A stretch of 15,837 nucleotides of DNA from Russula earlei (Eukaryota; Basidiomycota; Agaricomycetes; Russulales; Russulaceae): assembly GCA_025769875.1 (NCBI GenBank), contig JAGFNK010001042.1:1-15837 (forward strand). The letters run 5' to 3'. Positions 1-7,895 of the stretch are shown here, one piece after another. Each line of letters opens with the position of its first letter. The stretch's first letter is position 1. The translations under genes were made by a program, and so were the position numbers. Below the pieces are notes generated by a model. The model was not told the origin of the DNA. It made no database searches and was given only the letters and a program-made list of their open reading frames with translations.

Positions 1-168
1 CCTGTTTAGCATAAAACACTTCGACCGCTGCAGGGATCCTTACTCTTTATACACGGGAACCAGCCCATTTCTTGAACACATCTCTATCACCGACTTGTCT
101 TTACACTTGGAACTGACATGGCTAGTTACTGTGACACCTGATTTGTTGACAATATCTTACTTTAGTAG

Positions 169-970
169 GACAAACCAGTGGTCAAGAAGTTCCACCACAA
201 GGGCTGGCCACATTGCGAGGCCATGGAATCTCTTGTAGGAACAAAAACCAAAGGCAAACATGCATACCGGGCTTGCAGCCAACCACCTCGTGCTGAGCAT
301 GCTCCATCCCCAGGCCACACTACTCCTGCTCACCTGACCCCCGATTTTGTCTCAAGTCGGCCGGCAGCAGGAGGGCATCAACTTCACCATCAATACTCTT
401 CGACCTTTGCACATACCTCCTTCGACTTTGCAATCTACCTCATTCGACTTCATAACCAACAAGTGTAAATCACCTCACATTGATGATATCCTCATGTCCG
501 AAACATCTTCAGCTAAAAACAGAGGGGTGACACCGTGGTGTCTGCTTGTCATGGGTGTTACAGCGGTCATGAACAGAGTTGTTGATGTCTTCGACTCAAC
601 TGTCCATTCTCTTGGTCTCTCCCCACCCATGCCTGAATTCACACCCGCACCTGCACTCACACTCGCACCCGCACCCGCACCCACACCTGCACCCGCACCT
701 GCACTCACAGGTGATACTGTACCTGGATTTTTGGCACTTCCCGAGTATGCACGCCAGACACTGGCAGTCCAACACCTTGCCAGTGATATCAAGGATATCA
801 CAAATGGTTGTTGGTTGCCAACTGATGATATTGTCCCAGCATTATCCCTGTTTGCCAATTGCGGCATCAGAGAGGTGGATGGCTACCTTGTGCTCATATC
901 CGTGGAGTCATCATGTGAGTTTGCACGTGGATACATATGTAATCTGGTGGAGAAAGTGAAGCGAGCTTAA
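169..970 (+). pseudogene. Myb/SANT-like DNA-binding partner protein of Harbinger element, 3' part, probably frameshifted
   Basis: A probable exon starts at 169 after a TTTAGTAG acceptor and reads DKPVVKKFHHKGWPHCEAME, which matches the end of the Myb/SANT-like (Myb_DNA-bind_3) domain, where a tryptophan-containing helix is followed by K-K-F/W and a short hydrophobic helix. The helices before it are not recognisable in bases 1-168, so the gene is partial. The frame opened at 169 runs to a stop at 468, but the family-like C-terminal half (about 350-970) lies in another frame. No normal-sized GT-AG intron joins them, so a one-base shift is likely. The C-terminal part has an Ala-Pro spacer and a helical end, then TAA at 968-970; an AATAAA lies about 40 nt downstream. 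Known role of such proteins: bind transposon ends and help import the transposase. Confidence 0.6.
641..709 (+). repeat. CCCGCA/CCTGCA microsatellite coding an Ala-Pro spacer
   Basis: About eleven imperfect hexanucleotide units (CACCCG, CACCTG, CACTCG types) lie inside the Myb-like gene. They translate as a P-A-P-A-L-T pattern between the middle and C-terminal helical parts. The units vary in one or two bases, consistent with slippage followed by point mutation. Probably a flexible linker. Confidence 0.7.
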
Positions 971-1113
971 GCGATGATTTGTGTTGTTGTGTCATGTATG
1001 TGTATCCAAATAAATATTTCACATATTGTGAAATTACATGTGATGTGCCAAAAACATTTTCTGTCAAAAAGTTGCACGCTTTGTCCCTGTTGTTGTCCCC
1101 TCCCTCGCTCAAG

Positions 1114-2476
1114 ATGCCCGATAACCCTCATCAGCAATGGGTACAATGGCGACGCCAATGGCACCAACGGCTCTATGTCATGTTAAATATATCAACTGTT
1201 CTCCTACTTTGCTGCCAAGCATTACTTGAGCTCCTTGAACCCCTCTATTGTCCTCCTATCCCATATCACACATCTTCATACACTGGGGCTAAGTGGGTTG
1301 AGGACCTACTCACTGGCCATCCAGAGCGCATTCGGACTGAGCTTGGGGTGCATAAAAAGTATTTATCATCCTCCAGTGGATCCTCCAATGACTTGGTATC
1401 TCATCATCACGACACGTCCAAGTTGAAGAACAAATTGATATCTTCCTTTATACAGCTGTCACAGGGCTGCCATCAACACATGTCGGAGAGCATTTTCAGC
1501 GGTCACCCTGCACCATTTCAAAGTAAGTATATCTCTCAGGTTTCTTTCAGATGTCATCTGATGGATAGCTAGGTATTTTAAAAAAATTCTAGGCATTCTC
1601 TTGAGCCCTCCCTTCTACACCACATTTGTGCACCTTCCCGATGCCGATTCACCCCCTCACCCCTTCATCCAAAGCAACCCCAAATTCTTTCCATTTCTCA
1701 AGGATGCACCGGGTGCTATCAACGGTACACATATCGACTGTTTTGCCACTGCTGCAGAGCGTGATGCAGCAAGGAACCACAAAGGAGGTCTCACACAGAA
1801 CTGCCTTGTGGGATGCTCATTTGACCTCCACTTCACCTACCTGCTGACTGGTTGGGAGGGTTCCACTGCTGACGTGACACTTTTTCATGCAGCACATCAT
1901 TCTGATCTTCGTGTCCCAAGGGGGAAGTATTATCTTGGTGATGTGGGTTTTGCCTCGTCAGATGTACTTCTCACCCCTTATCGAGGCGTGCAGTACCATC
2001 TAGCTGAATGGGGCCATGCTCGCACAAGGTGAGTCTTTGTTGTCTTACTTTCAAGTTGTCTTACTGATGTTTGTCCTAGGCCACGCACACCCAAGGAGCT
2101 GTTCAATTTGTGTCATGCCCAAGCTCGCAATGTCATTGAACACATTTTTGGAATTCTCAAGTGGCATTTCAAGATTCTCTCACAACCCCATGAGTATAAC
2201 ATGGGAGTTCAAGCACGCGTCCCATGTGCGCTCACAGTGCTTGACAATCTTATTCGCGCATATGACTCTAGGGAGATTGGCACCTTTGACGACCAAGTGG
2301 CTGACCTCCAGATGGATGCACAAGAAGAGGAAGCACTGGCTGGTGAACTTGGAACAGGCCCTGTGACGCAGTGTGAGAGGGAGCAAGCAAATATCAGGCG
2401 AGATAAAATTGCTGATGACATGTGGGAGCAGTATCAGAGAATTCAGAGGGACCATGCAGAATGTGTTATTGAATAG
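1114..2476 (+). pseudogene. PIF/Harbinger (HARBI1-like, DDE_Tnp_4) transposase, disabled
   Basis: Starts at ATG 1114 (MPDNPHQQW). The N-terminal part reads normally to HKK near 1358, then family-like sequence (VEEQIDIFLYTAVTG) continues one frame over. A one-base loss in the A run at 1354-1358 fits. In the new frame a TGA (1389-1391) interrupts. An exon ends before GTAAGT at 1523; the short next exon around 1551-1592 is degenerate. From 1593 the core is clear: LLSPPFYTTF, GAINGTHID, GWEGSTAD, YYLGDVGF, YHLAEWG, then a 51-nt intron (2029-2079) and NVIEHIFGILK. Stop at 2474-2476. The first catalytic Asp of the usual GAIDGTH motif is Asn (AAC 1721-1723); the GD Asp and the final Glu are present, 48 residues apart. 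Known role: cut-and-paste transposition at TWA sites. This copy should be inactive. Confidence 0.85.
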
Positions 2477-2629
2477 TATTTTTTTCAAAAAAAGATTTTC
2501 CATTTCCTCTTCAAAAATCTCTCACTCCATGTGCATGGATCCTGGGCCCTACAGTATGCCTTGGCAACATTCAGCGGACACAAGTGGACTGAGTCAGTTC
2601 CCAGTCATGGCTGCCATCACAATACGCGA

Positions 2630-2796
2630 ATATGCAAATCACAAGCGAATAAAAACTCATATTAAAAAAAAACCTATTAGTTTATCATATATGCGATGTC
2701 ACTTATATCACACTGGTCACACCAGTCACTCCCGGAAAATCCCGAAATTCAAGTTCAAGTTCGAAGTTCAAGAATTCTCAGTTGGTATCATGGGCC
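2630..2796. repeat. Right terminal/subterminal repeat of the Harbinger element
   Basis: From TATGCAAATCACAA onward this stretch parallels the right end of the MITE at 3723-3872: the same order of TATGCAAAT, CATATTAA, GTCACTCCCGGAAAATCCC, AAGTTCAAGTTC, CAAGAATTCTC and a final GGGCC. It differs in the last 13 bases (GGTATCATGGGCC against GGTAAAAGGGGCC) and by scattered changes. The flanking TTA at 2797-2799 is a legal Harbinger target site. Confidence 0.75.
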
Positions 2797-3318
2797 TTAC
2801 TCTAAAACAAACTTGTCTCAAGCACTTCAGCCCCTTTGTCACCAGCAAGAAAGTCCCCATATTCTGTGAGATCTACCTTGTCAACATGTGCTGAATTCCA
2901 AGCTGCAATATCAGCAATGTCCTTTTGCCATGCAAACTTCATAAGTTGCAACTCTTCAAATCTTTGTGAGCCAAGGGATGCCTGACAGTCATTAGCCACC
3001 TGCTTTCCAGCAGAGAAGAGCCATTCACATGTAATGGAAGAGGCTTGGCATGGAAGAACATCAAGTGTGATGTGTGCAAGTGTTGAATACACTTGGGCAT
3101 GATCCTATCATGGAATTAGGGTGAAAATCAAGATGAGGGAAGCACAACTTGAATTCTGAGGCCCATTCTTCATTGGCATCTCTAGAAACACGCAACTGTT
3201 GAAACCAATCAAACTCAGATAGAAGGGGATTGCAATGAAGGCTTGCAGCACTATCATCATCCATAGCTTGTGTGGCTCTTGGTTGGCACTGGTGATATTG
3301 CTCCATCTACAGGTCTAA

Positions 3319-3433
3319 GGCCCCTTTTACCAACCGAGAATTCTTGAATCTTGAACTTGAACTTGGATTTTGGGATTTTCCGGGAGTGACAGGAATGACA
3401 GGTGTGATGTAAGTGACATAATAAACTAATATG
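3319..3433. repeat. MITE left terminal inverted repeat
   Basis: Outer 62 bases are a perfect match to the inverse of the right arm; inside are two short direct units of the type GTGACAGGA, then AATAAACTAATATG, which matches the right arm with small changes. Confidence 0.88.
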
Positions 3434-3748
3434 AGTCCATTTCAAATATGAGTTATTTTCCAATGTGATTTGCTGGGTTTACATGTGATATGTAAAATAT
3501 TTTTTCTAACCCTTCCTTCCACTCCTTCCAAGTGGGGTATTGCAAGCATGTCATAAGGCAGAATATGTGTCACCAATGTGTGGGTGCACATCTTTGTGCA
3601 AAATTTGTATGTGCAGCTCTGGTGAAAATAGGGACTGCAAGCACCCAGATGTTGAGCTTGAGTTGGACTGCTCGACCCCGAGTTTGACGCTGACACATCA
3701 TGTGTAACCCCAAATATGTGAGTATGCAAATGACAACAAAAACAAATG

Positions 3749-3872
3749 CATATTAATTTATTATATACATCATATCACTTAGATCACTCCTGTCACTCCT
3801 GTCACTCCCAGAAAATCCCAAAATCCAAGTTCAAGTTCAAGATTCAAGAATTCTCGGTTGGTAAAAGGGGCC
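3749..3872. repeat. MITE right terminal inverted repeat
   Basis: Inverse of the left arm. It contains tandem CACTCCTGT units (two full) where the left arm has a diverged version, so the inner part differs by a few bases and a small length change. It is followed directly by the TAA duplication at 3873-3875. Confidence 0.88.
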
Positions 3873-4139
3873 TAAAGGATCAGTCTACATGCTGTAAAAC
3901 CTTGGAACTTGAACACACCGCTTTCTCCAATATCCTATGCACCTCCAGCTGCCAGTTCTTTGCATCAACATGATTGGGTTCATGCATCAGTTATGTTAAA
4001 ATGAGATGTGATAAAAGAAGCTCACCAAGTGCCAGCACATAGATAGGCTTTTCATCAAAGTGAGAATAGTACTTCTGAAGCTTTGTATGTTGAAGCAGAT
4101 GGGCGCAGGTTATGATAAGAGCGATAAGATCCTTAAGAT

Positions 4140-4283
4140 CTATCAAAGATATTTCAGTTTGTGTAAGACAAAACTATAAATCAGTAATACCTATCAAAGA
4201 TATCTACAACGCGTGATTAGATGCGATAGATAAGATAGGAAACAGTAAGTACTCACTTCAGTTTGTGTAAGACAAAACTGAAG
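4140..4283. repeat. Paired direct repeats and a hairpin inside the solo LTR
   Basis: CTATCAAAGATAT occurs at 4140-4152 and 4191-4203. A 23-bp unit beginning TTCAGTTTGTGTAAGAC occurs at 4153-4175 and 4257-4279. The second copy is extended to a hairpin, CTTCAGTTT...AAACTGAAG. In the minus sense these follow the TATA-like box, so they would fall in the transcribed part of the LTR. Confidence 0.75.
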
Positions 4284-4356
4284 CAATCTAGCTAATTGAG
4301 TGCCTCTTAAATACGCGAAAGCGTCTCTAAGCAATGTAATCATAACTACCAACTTG

Positions 4357-4906
4357 CACTGGTTGAAAAATCAACTTATGTGCATGACAAAACTGTAACA
4401 TTTTGAATAACAGAATTTATTGTTTTGATACAAATATGTAGAAAACAATTTGTGGAAATTCATTTTAGATTTTGTTACAATAGATTTCTGTTACAAAATG
4501 ATGAAATTAGTAAATGGTATTGACAGGATTTCAGAACATACATTATGTTTCAAAAATTGTAAATTATTCTAAGATTTTGTGTGAGACAAAATTGTGAAAA
4601 ATTGAAACTGCAAAATATGGGTTTATGAAAAAGGTGGCCAAACCCAAATTTTGTAGCTTCAATTTTTCACAATTTTGTTTCTCACAAAATCTTAAAATAA
4701 TTTTATAATTTTATACATAATGTATGTTTTAAAATCTTGTCAACACTATTTACTTATTCCATCATTTTGTAACAGCAATCTATTGTAACAAAATCTAAAA
4801 TGAAATTTCACAAATTGTTTGTTACACATTTGTGTCAAAATAATAAATTCTGTTATTCAAAGTGTTACAGTTTTGTCATTCACATAAGTTGATTTTCCAA
4901 CCAGTG
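4357..4906. mobile_element. 550-bp foldback (long-hairpin) non-autonomous element
   Basis: The two halves are inverted copies nearly to the centre: arms of about 265 bp with scattered mismatches and a 15-nt loop (4625-4639) closed by GGGTTT/AAACCC. Ends are CACTGGTTG and CAACCAGTG; TTG occurs on both sides (4354-4356 and 4907-4909), a 3-bp target duplication. It is very AT-rich and has no coding sequence. The CACTG...CAGTG ends with a 3-bp duplication fit the CACTA (EnSpm/CMC) superfamily, but this is inferred from termini only. It sits inside the solo LTR and so is the youngest layer here. Confidence 0.88.
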
Positions 4907-5510
4907 TTGTATCATAAAGGATCAGTCGTTAGTAGCTACCGATTGTCATCAATTAACTTATCATTGTAACATACACAGGCTGCAGCATCTGAGCTGAGCC
5001 GGTCCGGGCTGATCCGACGCGTGAATGACATGCGTGAGCTGGGAGCGCCCGGTCCATGGGAGCCGACGCGTTAACGCGACTGGGCTGTGATTACATCAGA
5101 CTGCCCAAAAGCAGTGGTAATCTCAACATTGTAAGTCTGTTGTTCATCATGTCATGGTACAATGACAAGTGATCATCCTGGGATTTGGCCTCCCAAGCAG
5201 TCTGTAGTTGTTCTATTGCAGGGAGGGCACACCACAAAGTGGGAAGTTGCTCAGATGAGAAGTAGTGCTGTATATTGTTGGAATCCTATCAACACTGTTA
5301 AGTTTGCCACTGGCCATCAGATAAACACAAACATACCTTCAAAATCTCGCATGCATCCCTCACGCATCTCCAATCCCCATCTGAGAATTGAAATGCACTC
5401 CATCTGATCTTCTTTGTGATCATCCCATTGCATCGTATGGTGGTAATTGGGCCAATTAAAGTATCAGCAGAGTTTAGGAACAGATTGATTGGCTACATAT
5501 GCTCGATCAG

Positions 5511-6101
5511 TGCCATGCACCATAAGTTCCATAACAAAGCATGGTGACTCACCTGCCACAGTTTGTATGAATGATGAAGCTTGCGTATGTCCCTTTACTT
5601 ACTGGTCTTGTGATCTCTTATGTCTTGTGATCCCTTCTGTGTTATCATGTGATCCATTTCCATTTCAAAGGCCATGGGAGCGACCCGGACACCAAAGCAG
5701 TGTCAAAGCAAATGGTCTATAATGGCACCCCATGTCAAAGAAATCCATTTCGCCTGCCTTGTTATGTTACATTCTCGATAGATGTTATGTCTCCTCATAA
5801 CATGGACCATTGCAATGAGACAGCCACTACCTTCCACAACAATCATGTTCGTTTTTCCGTCTCCCCCCATCATTTGCCAGTCTATCGTAACACTCCTATA
5901 ATTTGAGGTCCTATCCTGTCAGACAAACACATTGGTTGTATGCACAGTTTCTTGTACAGTGGATACTTAATGCCGGCATGAAAGAAGCCTGTAAATTTGG
6001 GATGACGATGAGGGGTCGTTATATCTGGACAGACAGAGGCATGGGGTTGGCTGAAACAGGGATCTTGCAGTAGTGGTTTATACCCTCCGATCACTGAGCA
6101 G
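5511..6101. other. No recognisable gene
   Basis: Probably contains decayed upstream hAT sequence at its left and the 3' flank of the SAP-domain gene at its right. TTGTGATC or ATGTGATC occurs three times between about 5606 and 5652. Open frames of 70-85 codons exist on both strands but show no family features or consistent splice sites. Confidence 0.5.
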
Positions 6102-7045
6102 CTATGAGGATGATTGAACTACCACCCGTAAATACCCTTCTTTTGCTTTCAACAGCCTAATGGCACTGCTTTCCAAAACAAGGCGCTTGCTAAACCACGG
6201 TCGTGAAGAGCGGGCATCCAGCACCTTAGGAGACAGTCAGCATAGCCAACGCCACAGATCGGTATGATATTGAACCAACTTGCCTGGCACTGTCTGACGT
6301 TTAATTTTTGAGATAACCCCACAAGATCAAGTCCACCGTCTGGCGTCAAGGGATATTCGATCTCATTCATATGTTCCAGGTCCTTTCGTTGTTTGTAAAT
6401 CCTCACAAGGATGTAACTTTCCACTTTTCTTTTTTTCCTCAGTGCATCCATCCCAAAAGGGTAGGATCGTTTGCTTGGAATTGCAATTGTGTTTGACTGA
6501 CACCCAGGAGCAGACGTACAATCAGTATTTCCGTCAGGCATCTTCTCTTGATCGTCTGTCGGTGCTGGAGTCAATGCATGCTGGAAGTAGAATGTGTCGA
6601 CCTCGCTGTGTGAATGCTCCGCTGCTGTGGGCTGTGTAAATCGGAAAGTGCTTGCTGGTTCATCGCTGTGTTCTTGCTGTTGATGGCCTTGGTTTTCATT
6701 GGCGATGCTCTGCTCAGAGGTGCCATCAGGTCTTGGGAGAGTAATCACGCGTTGAGGCAAGAAATTCAGAAGTCGAATCTTCAATCTTAATTGATCCCTG
6801 TCCCTGCGACTATGCTGCCCACACTAGCTTCCATGGTGAATAAAGGACAAGCAACGGTGAGTTCATCTCACATGGATCAATAGTGCATCGATATATGGCT
6901 TCTTCAGTGGGCAACTTGAGCCACCCACATCGATGCCGCGCTTGACACATAACTCCTGTAGTACAGGAATACTGTATCGTTTGAGGGTCTTCTCGGTCGG
7001 ATCGTGTTGCTGAAGAGCACGCTCGGCGTGGTCGATCGTATACAT
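6102..7045 (-). CDS. SAP-domain protein with nuclear localisation signal (three exons)
   Basis: Assembled on the minus strand. Exon 1 is 7045-6872 (58 aa, ATG at 7045) and carries a SAP-like helix-extension-helix (residues 19-58: LKRYSIPVLQELCVKRGIDV, then a Lys-Pro-Tyr stretch ending the second helix). A 48-nt intron (6871-6824, GTGAGA...GCTAG) leads in phase to exon 2 from 6823, which is Gln/Ser/Pro-rich and contains DALRKKRKVESY, a classic basic NLS. Near 6300-6284 a second intron is likely: donor GTCAGA at 6298 or GC donor GCAAGT at 6283, branch CTGAC, acceptor CTAAG at 6225; both give exon 3 (6224-6102) in the same frame. Without it the frame would end at 6149 with a Cys-rich, less protein-like tail. 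SAP domains bind DNA, often AT-rich; nuclear DNA-binding is inferred. The exact target is unknown. Confidence 0.6.
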
Positions 7046-7106
7046 TGATAAAACCTCATGGTAAGTATGGACCTTTTATTATGCAGTCTGATGCTCAGAC
7101 CCACTA

Positions 7107-7478
7107 ATGATCTCACCTCTAAGCGTAAGGGACCGCCCTATAGGCGCCCACGGCAAGAACAATTATCCCCAAAGTTAGTGCCACTCTCATGAACATGCAT
7201 GCTGGGTGATACCCTTCTCTCCTCGACAGTGCTGCAAAAGGGCACTGTGTTCTATGCTTTTGAGAAGTACATGTAAGAATGTCTTCTATCTCTTCCCAAA
7301 CGCGCTAACTGTTGGTCGCTTGTCATCATGCTTGTTGGCGATAACAATTATCCTTGTCATGTGATAATGACTCGTTTCTCCCTAACCAATTACGACAAGC
7401 TGCCGATGTATACGCATATGCGTCTTGATCTCCCAAATATACAGTTTGAGCCCACAATAGTACCTGCACCTTCTCAAG
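7107..7478 (+). other. Candidate upstream exons of unknown protein
   Basis: Two stretches read like coding sequence joined by a good intron: 7107-7173 (ATG, then VRDRPIGAHGKNNYPQ) and 7230-7272 (MLQKGTVFYAFEKY), with a 56-nt GTTAGT...ACAG intron (7174-7229) that keeps frame. A GTAAGA donor follows at 7273. A third open stretch at 7400-7478 (LPMYTHMRLDLPNIQFEPTI) follows a CTAAC...ACAAG acceptor but is one phase off. The 7230-7272 exon would join in phase to C-ATG at 7545 (the small Cys/His gene) if the intron ran 7273-7544. I do not recognise the product. These may be 5' exons of the next gene or remnants. Confidence 0.3.
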
Positions 7479-7479
7479 G

Positions 7480-7487
7480 TATTTAAA
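7480..7487 (+). promoter_or_regulatory. TATA-like box TATTTAAA
   Basis: TATTTAAA lies about 60 bp upstream of the ATG at 7546. The position suits a core promoter for the small Cys/His gene if transcription starts near 7510. If the upstream candidate exons are real, this site would be intronic and meaningless. Confidence 0.3.
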
Positions 7488-7545
7488 CCCATGGAGACCA
7501 TGACGGTGACAATTGCCTCTGTATCACAACAACCCGATCGCAAGC

Positions 7546-7838
7546 ATGGTATTGAACCCTTCATTGCTTGATCCCCTTTGCCATTCAACTGCAGTCAAAC
7601 AACAAGGGAATACTGTGTCACCACCACCATCACCACCACGCAATTGCAAACGTCACCGGGTGAGCCTCTGTGCCAATGCGTATGTCTGACTGTCCTCCGC
7701 TCATAAACCCAACAGTTGGAGTGCCCACCAGATGGAAATGAGTGGAAACGGCGCTTTTGCTCATCAACCGATTGTAATCGTTGGAAGGCAGTTAAGAGAC
7801 ACCGAGTACAGCAGCATCAAACACACCTTGTATGCTGA
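7546..7838 (+). CDS. Small basic Cys/His-rich protein, 78 aa, two exons
   Basis: Not visible as one open frame; assembled from splice sites. Exon 1 is 7546-7659 (ATG, MVLNPSLLDPLCHSTAV, then a Ser-Pro-Pro stretch from a CCA/TCA microsatellite, ending NCKRHR). A 56-nt intron (7660-7715) has donor GTGAGC, branch CTGAC near 7685 and acceptor AACAG. Exon 2 is 7716-7838: LECPPDGNEWKRRFCSSTDC, then NRWKAVKRHRVQQHQTHLVC and TGA. Cys and His spacing (C-x3-H-x3-C, later C-x4-C, then basic W/K/R helix with His) suggests a metal-binding knuckle followed by a basic helix, perhaps nucleic-acid binding. Frame phase is 0 on both sides. I do not recognise the family. The F-box remnant begins 57 bp downstream on the same strand. 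Confidence 0.5.
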
Positions 7839-7895
7839 CCATTCATGCAAATTTCCATTCCGTAACAACTTTTGTAGTGCACAAGGATCCAGGAC

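Larger units (their letters stand above)
1..2796 (+). mobile_element. Right part of a PIF/Harbinger DNA transposon (left end outside the window)
   Basis: Seen: two co-directional genes of the classic Harbinger pair, a Myb/SANT-like protein (169-970) and a DDE_Tnp_4 transposase (1114-2476), followed by a right terminal repeat that ends in GGGCC at 2796, next to TTA (2797-2799). Known: PIF/Harbinger elements encode this protein pair and duplicate a TWA target on insertion. The terminal repeat points outward to the right, so the element lies to its left and the hAT gene beyond 2802 is outside it. The element end sits only 5 bp from the hAT stop codon. Both genes carry lesions, so the copy is probably dead. 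The left terminus and matching TTA would be upstream of position 1 and cannot be checked here. Confidence 0.75.
3319..3872. mobile_element. 554-bp Harbinger-type MITE inserted in the hAT gene
   Basis: The ends are GGCCCCTTTTACCAACCGAG and its inverse. Inverted repeats run about 115-124 bp each and are identical over the outer 62 bases. TAA flanks both sides (3316-3318 and 3873-3875), the 3-bp TWA duplication expected for PIF/Harbinger. No transposase-like frame is present; the 95-codon open stretch on the minus strand across the middle has no recognisable content. The end repeat is shared with the larger Harbinger element ending at 2796, so that family is the likely source of its transposase. 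Removing the element and one TAA restores a continuous hAT region, although the hAT copy there is already degraded. Confidence 0.88.
4088..5128 (-). mobile_element. Solo LTR inserted in the hAT gene (about 488 bp without its own foldback insertion)
   Basis: Minus-strand sequence begins TGTTGAG (at 5128) and ends CTTCAACA (at 4088), a TG...CA LTR with 6-bp ends TGTTGA/TCAACA. A perfect 5-bp duplication TTGTA flanks it (4083-4087 and 5129-5133; TACAA in the minus sense). Deleting the LTR and one duplication joins hAT codons AGA CTT ACA AAG CTT CAG in frame (RLTKLQ), which strongly supports the boundaries. No internal gag-pol sequence is present, so it is a solo LTR formed by LTR-LTR recombination. 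A TATTTAAG box lies near 4310 in the minus sense. A GC-rich segment (about 4980-5090) with ACGCGT motifs lies in its first part. The superfamily (Gypsy or Copia) cannot be told from the LTR alone. Confidence 0.85.
2802..5510 (-). pseudogene. hAT-superfamily transposase, degenerate and interrupted by two insertions
   Basis: Read on the minus strand, family segments occur in order: INLFLNSADTLIGPITTIR and SDGDWRCVRDACEILK (near 5490-5360), a probable intron, HYFSSEQLPTLWCALPAIEQ and LQTAWEAK (near 5265-5165), MMNNRLT ending at the LTR insertion, KLQKYYSHFDEKPIYVLAL (near 4080-4025), DAKNWQLEVHRIL (near 3960-3910), then after the MITE a poorly conserved part, HAQVYSTLAHITLDVLPCQA, and the C-terminal hAT dimerisation region CEWLFSAGKQVANDCQASLG, FEELQLMKFAW, stop TAG at 2804-2802. 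Lesions: in-frame stops near 5500, two consecutive stops at 3110-3105, a frameshift near 3060-3095, loss of the segment around the LHPYYK-type motif, and Arg replaced by Trp in the hallmark CERLFS. The N-terminal BED finger was not found. Confidence 0.85.

Noticed and set aside
475..867. 130-codon minus-strand frame opposite the Myb-like gene
   Set aside because: Its Gly/Ala/Val repeat is the antisense of the Ala-Pro microsatellite; the plus strand has the family-like sequence.
3442..3729. 95-codon minus-strand open frame filling the MITE interior
   Set aside because: No domain, no start context, low-complexity composition; non-autonomous elements often carry chance open frames.
3873..4926. 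TAAAGGATCAGTC occurring at 3873 and 4914
   Set aside because: A 13-bp match between hAT DNA and the LTR; the surrounding sequence does not match, so probably chance.
5649..5906. 85-codon plus-strand frame
   Set aside because: No recognisable motif, and the region lies between hAT remnants and the SAP gene without splice signals to extend it.
6944..7123. Plus-strand exon (RSYTLIKPH) with a GTAAGT intron at 7061 feeding the candidate exon at 7124
   Set aside because: It is antisense to the SAP-domain exon, which has real domain support, and it lacks a start codon.
7621..7642. CCA/CAC trinucleotide run as a His-tag-like or regulatory motif
   Set aside because: It is a short microsatellite read as Ser-Pro-Pro within the small gene; no separate function is supported.
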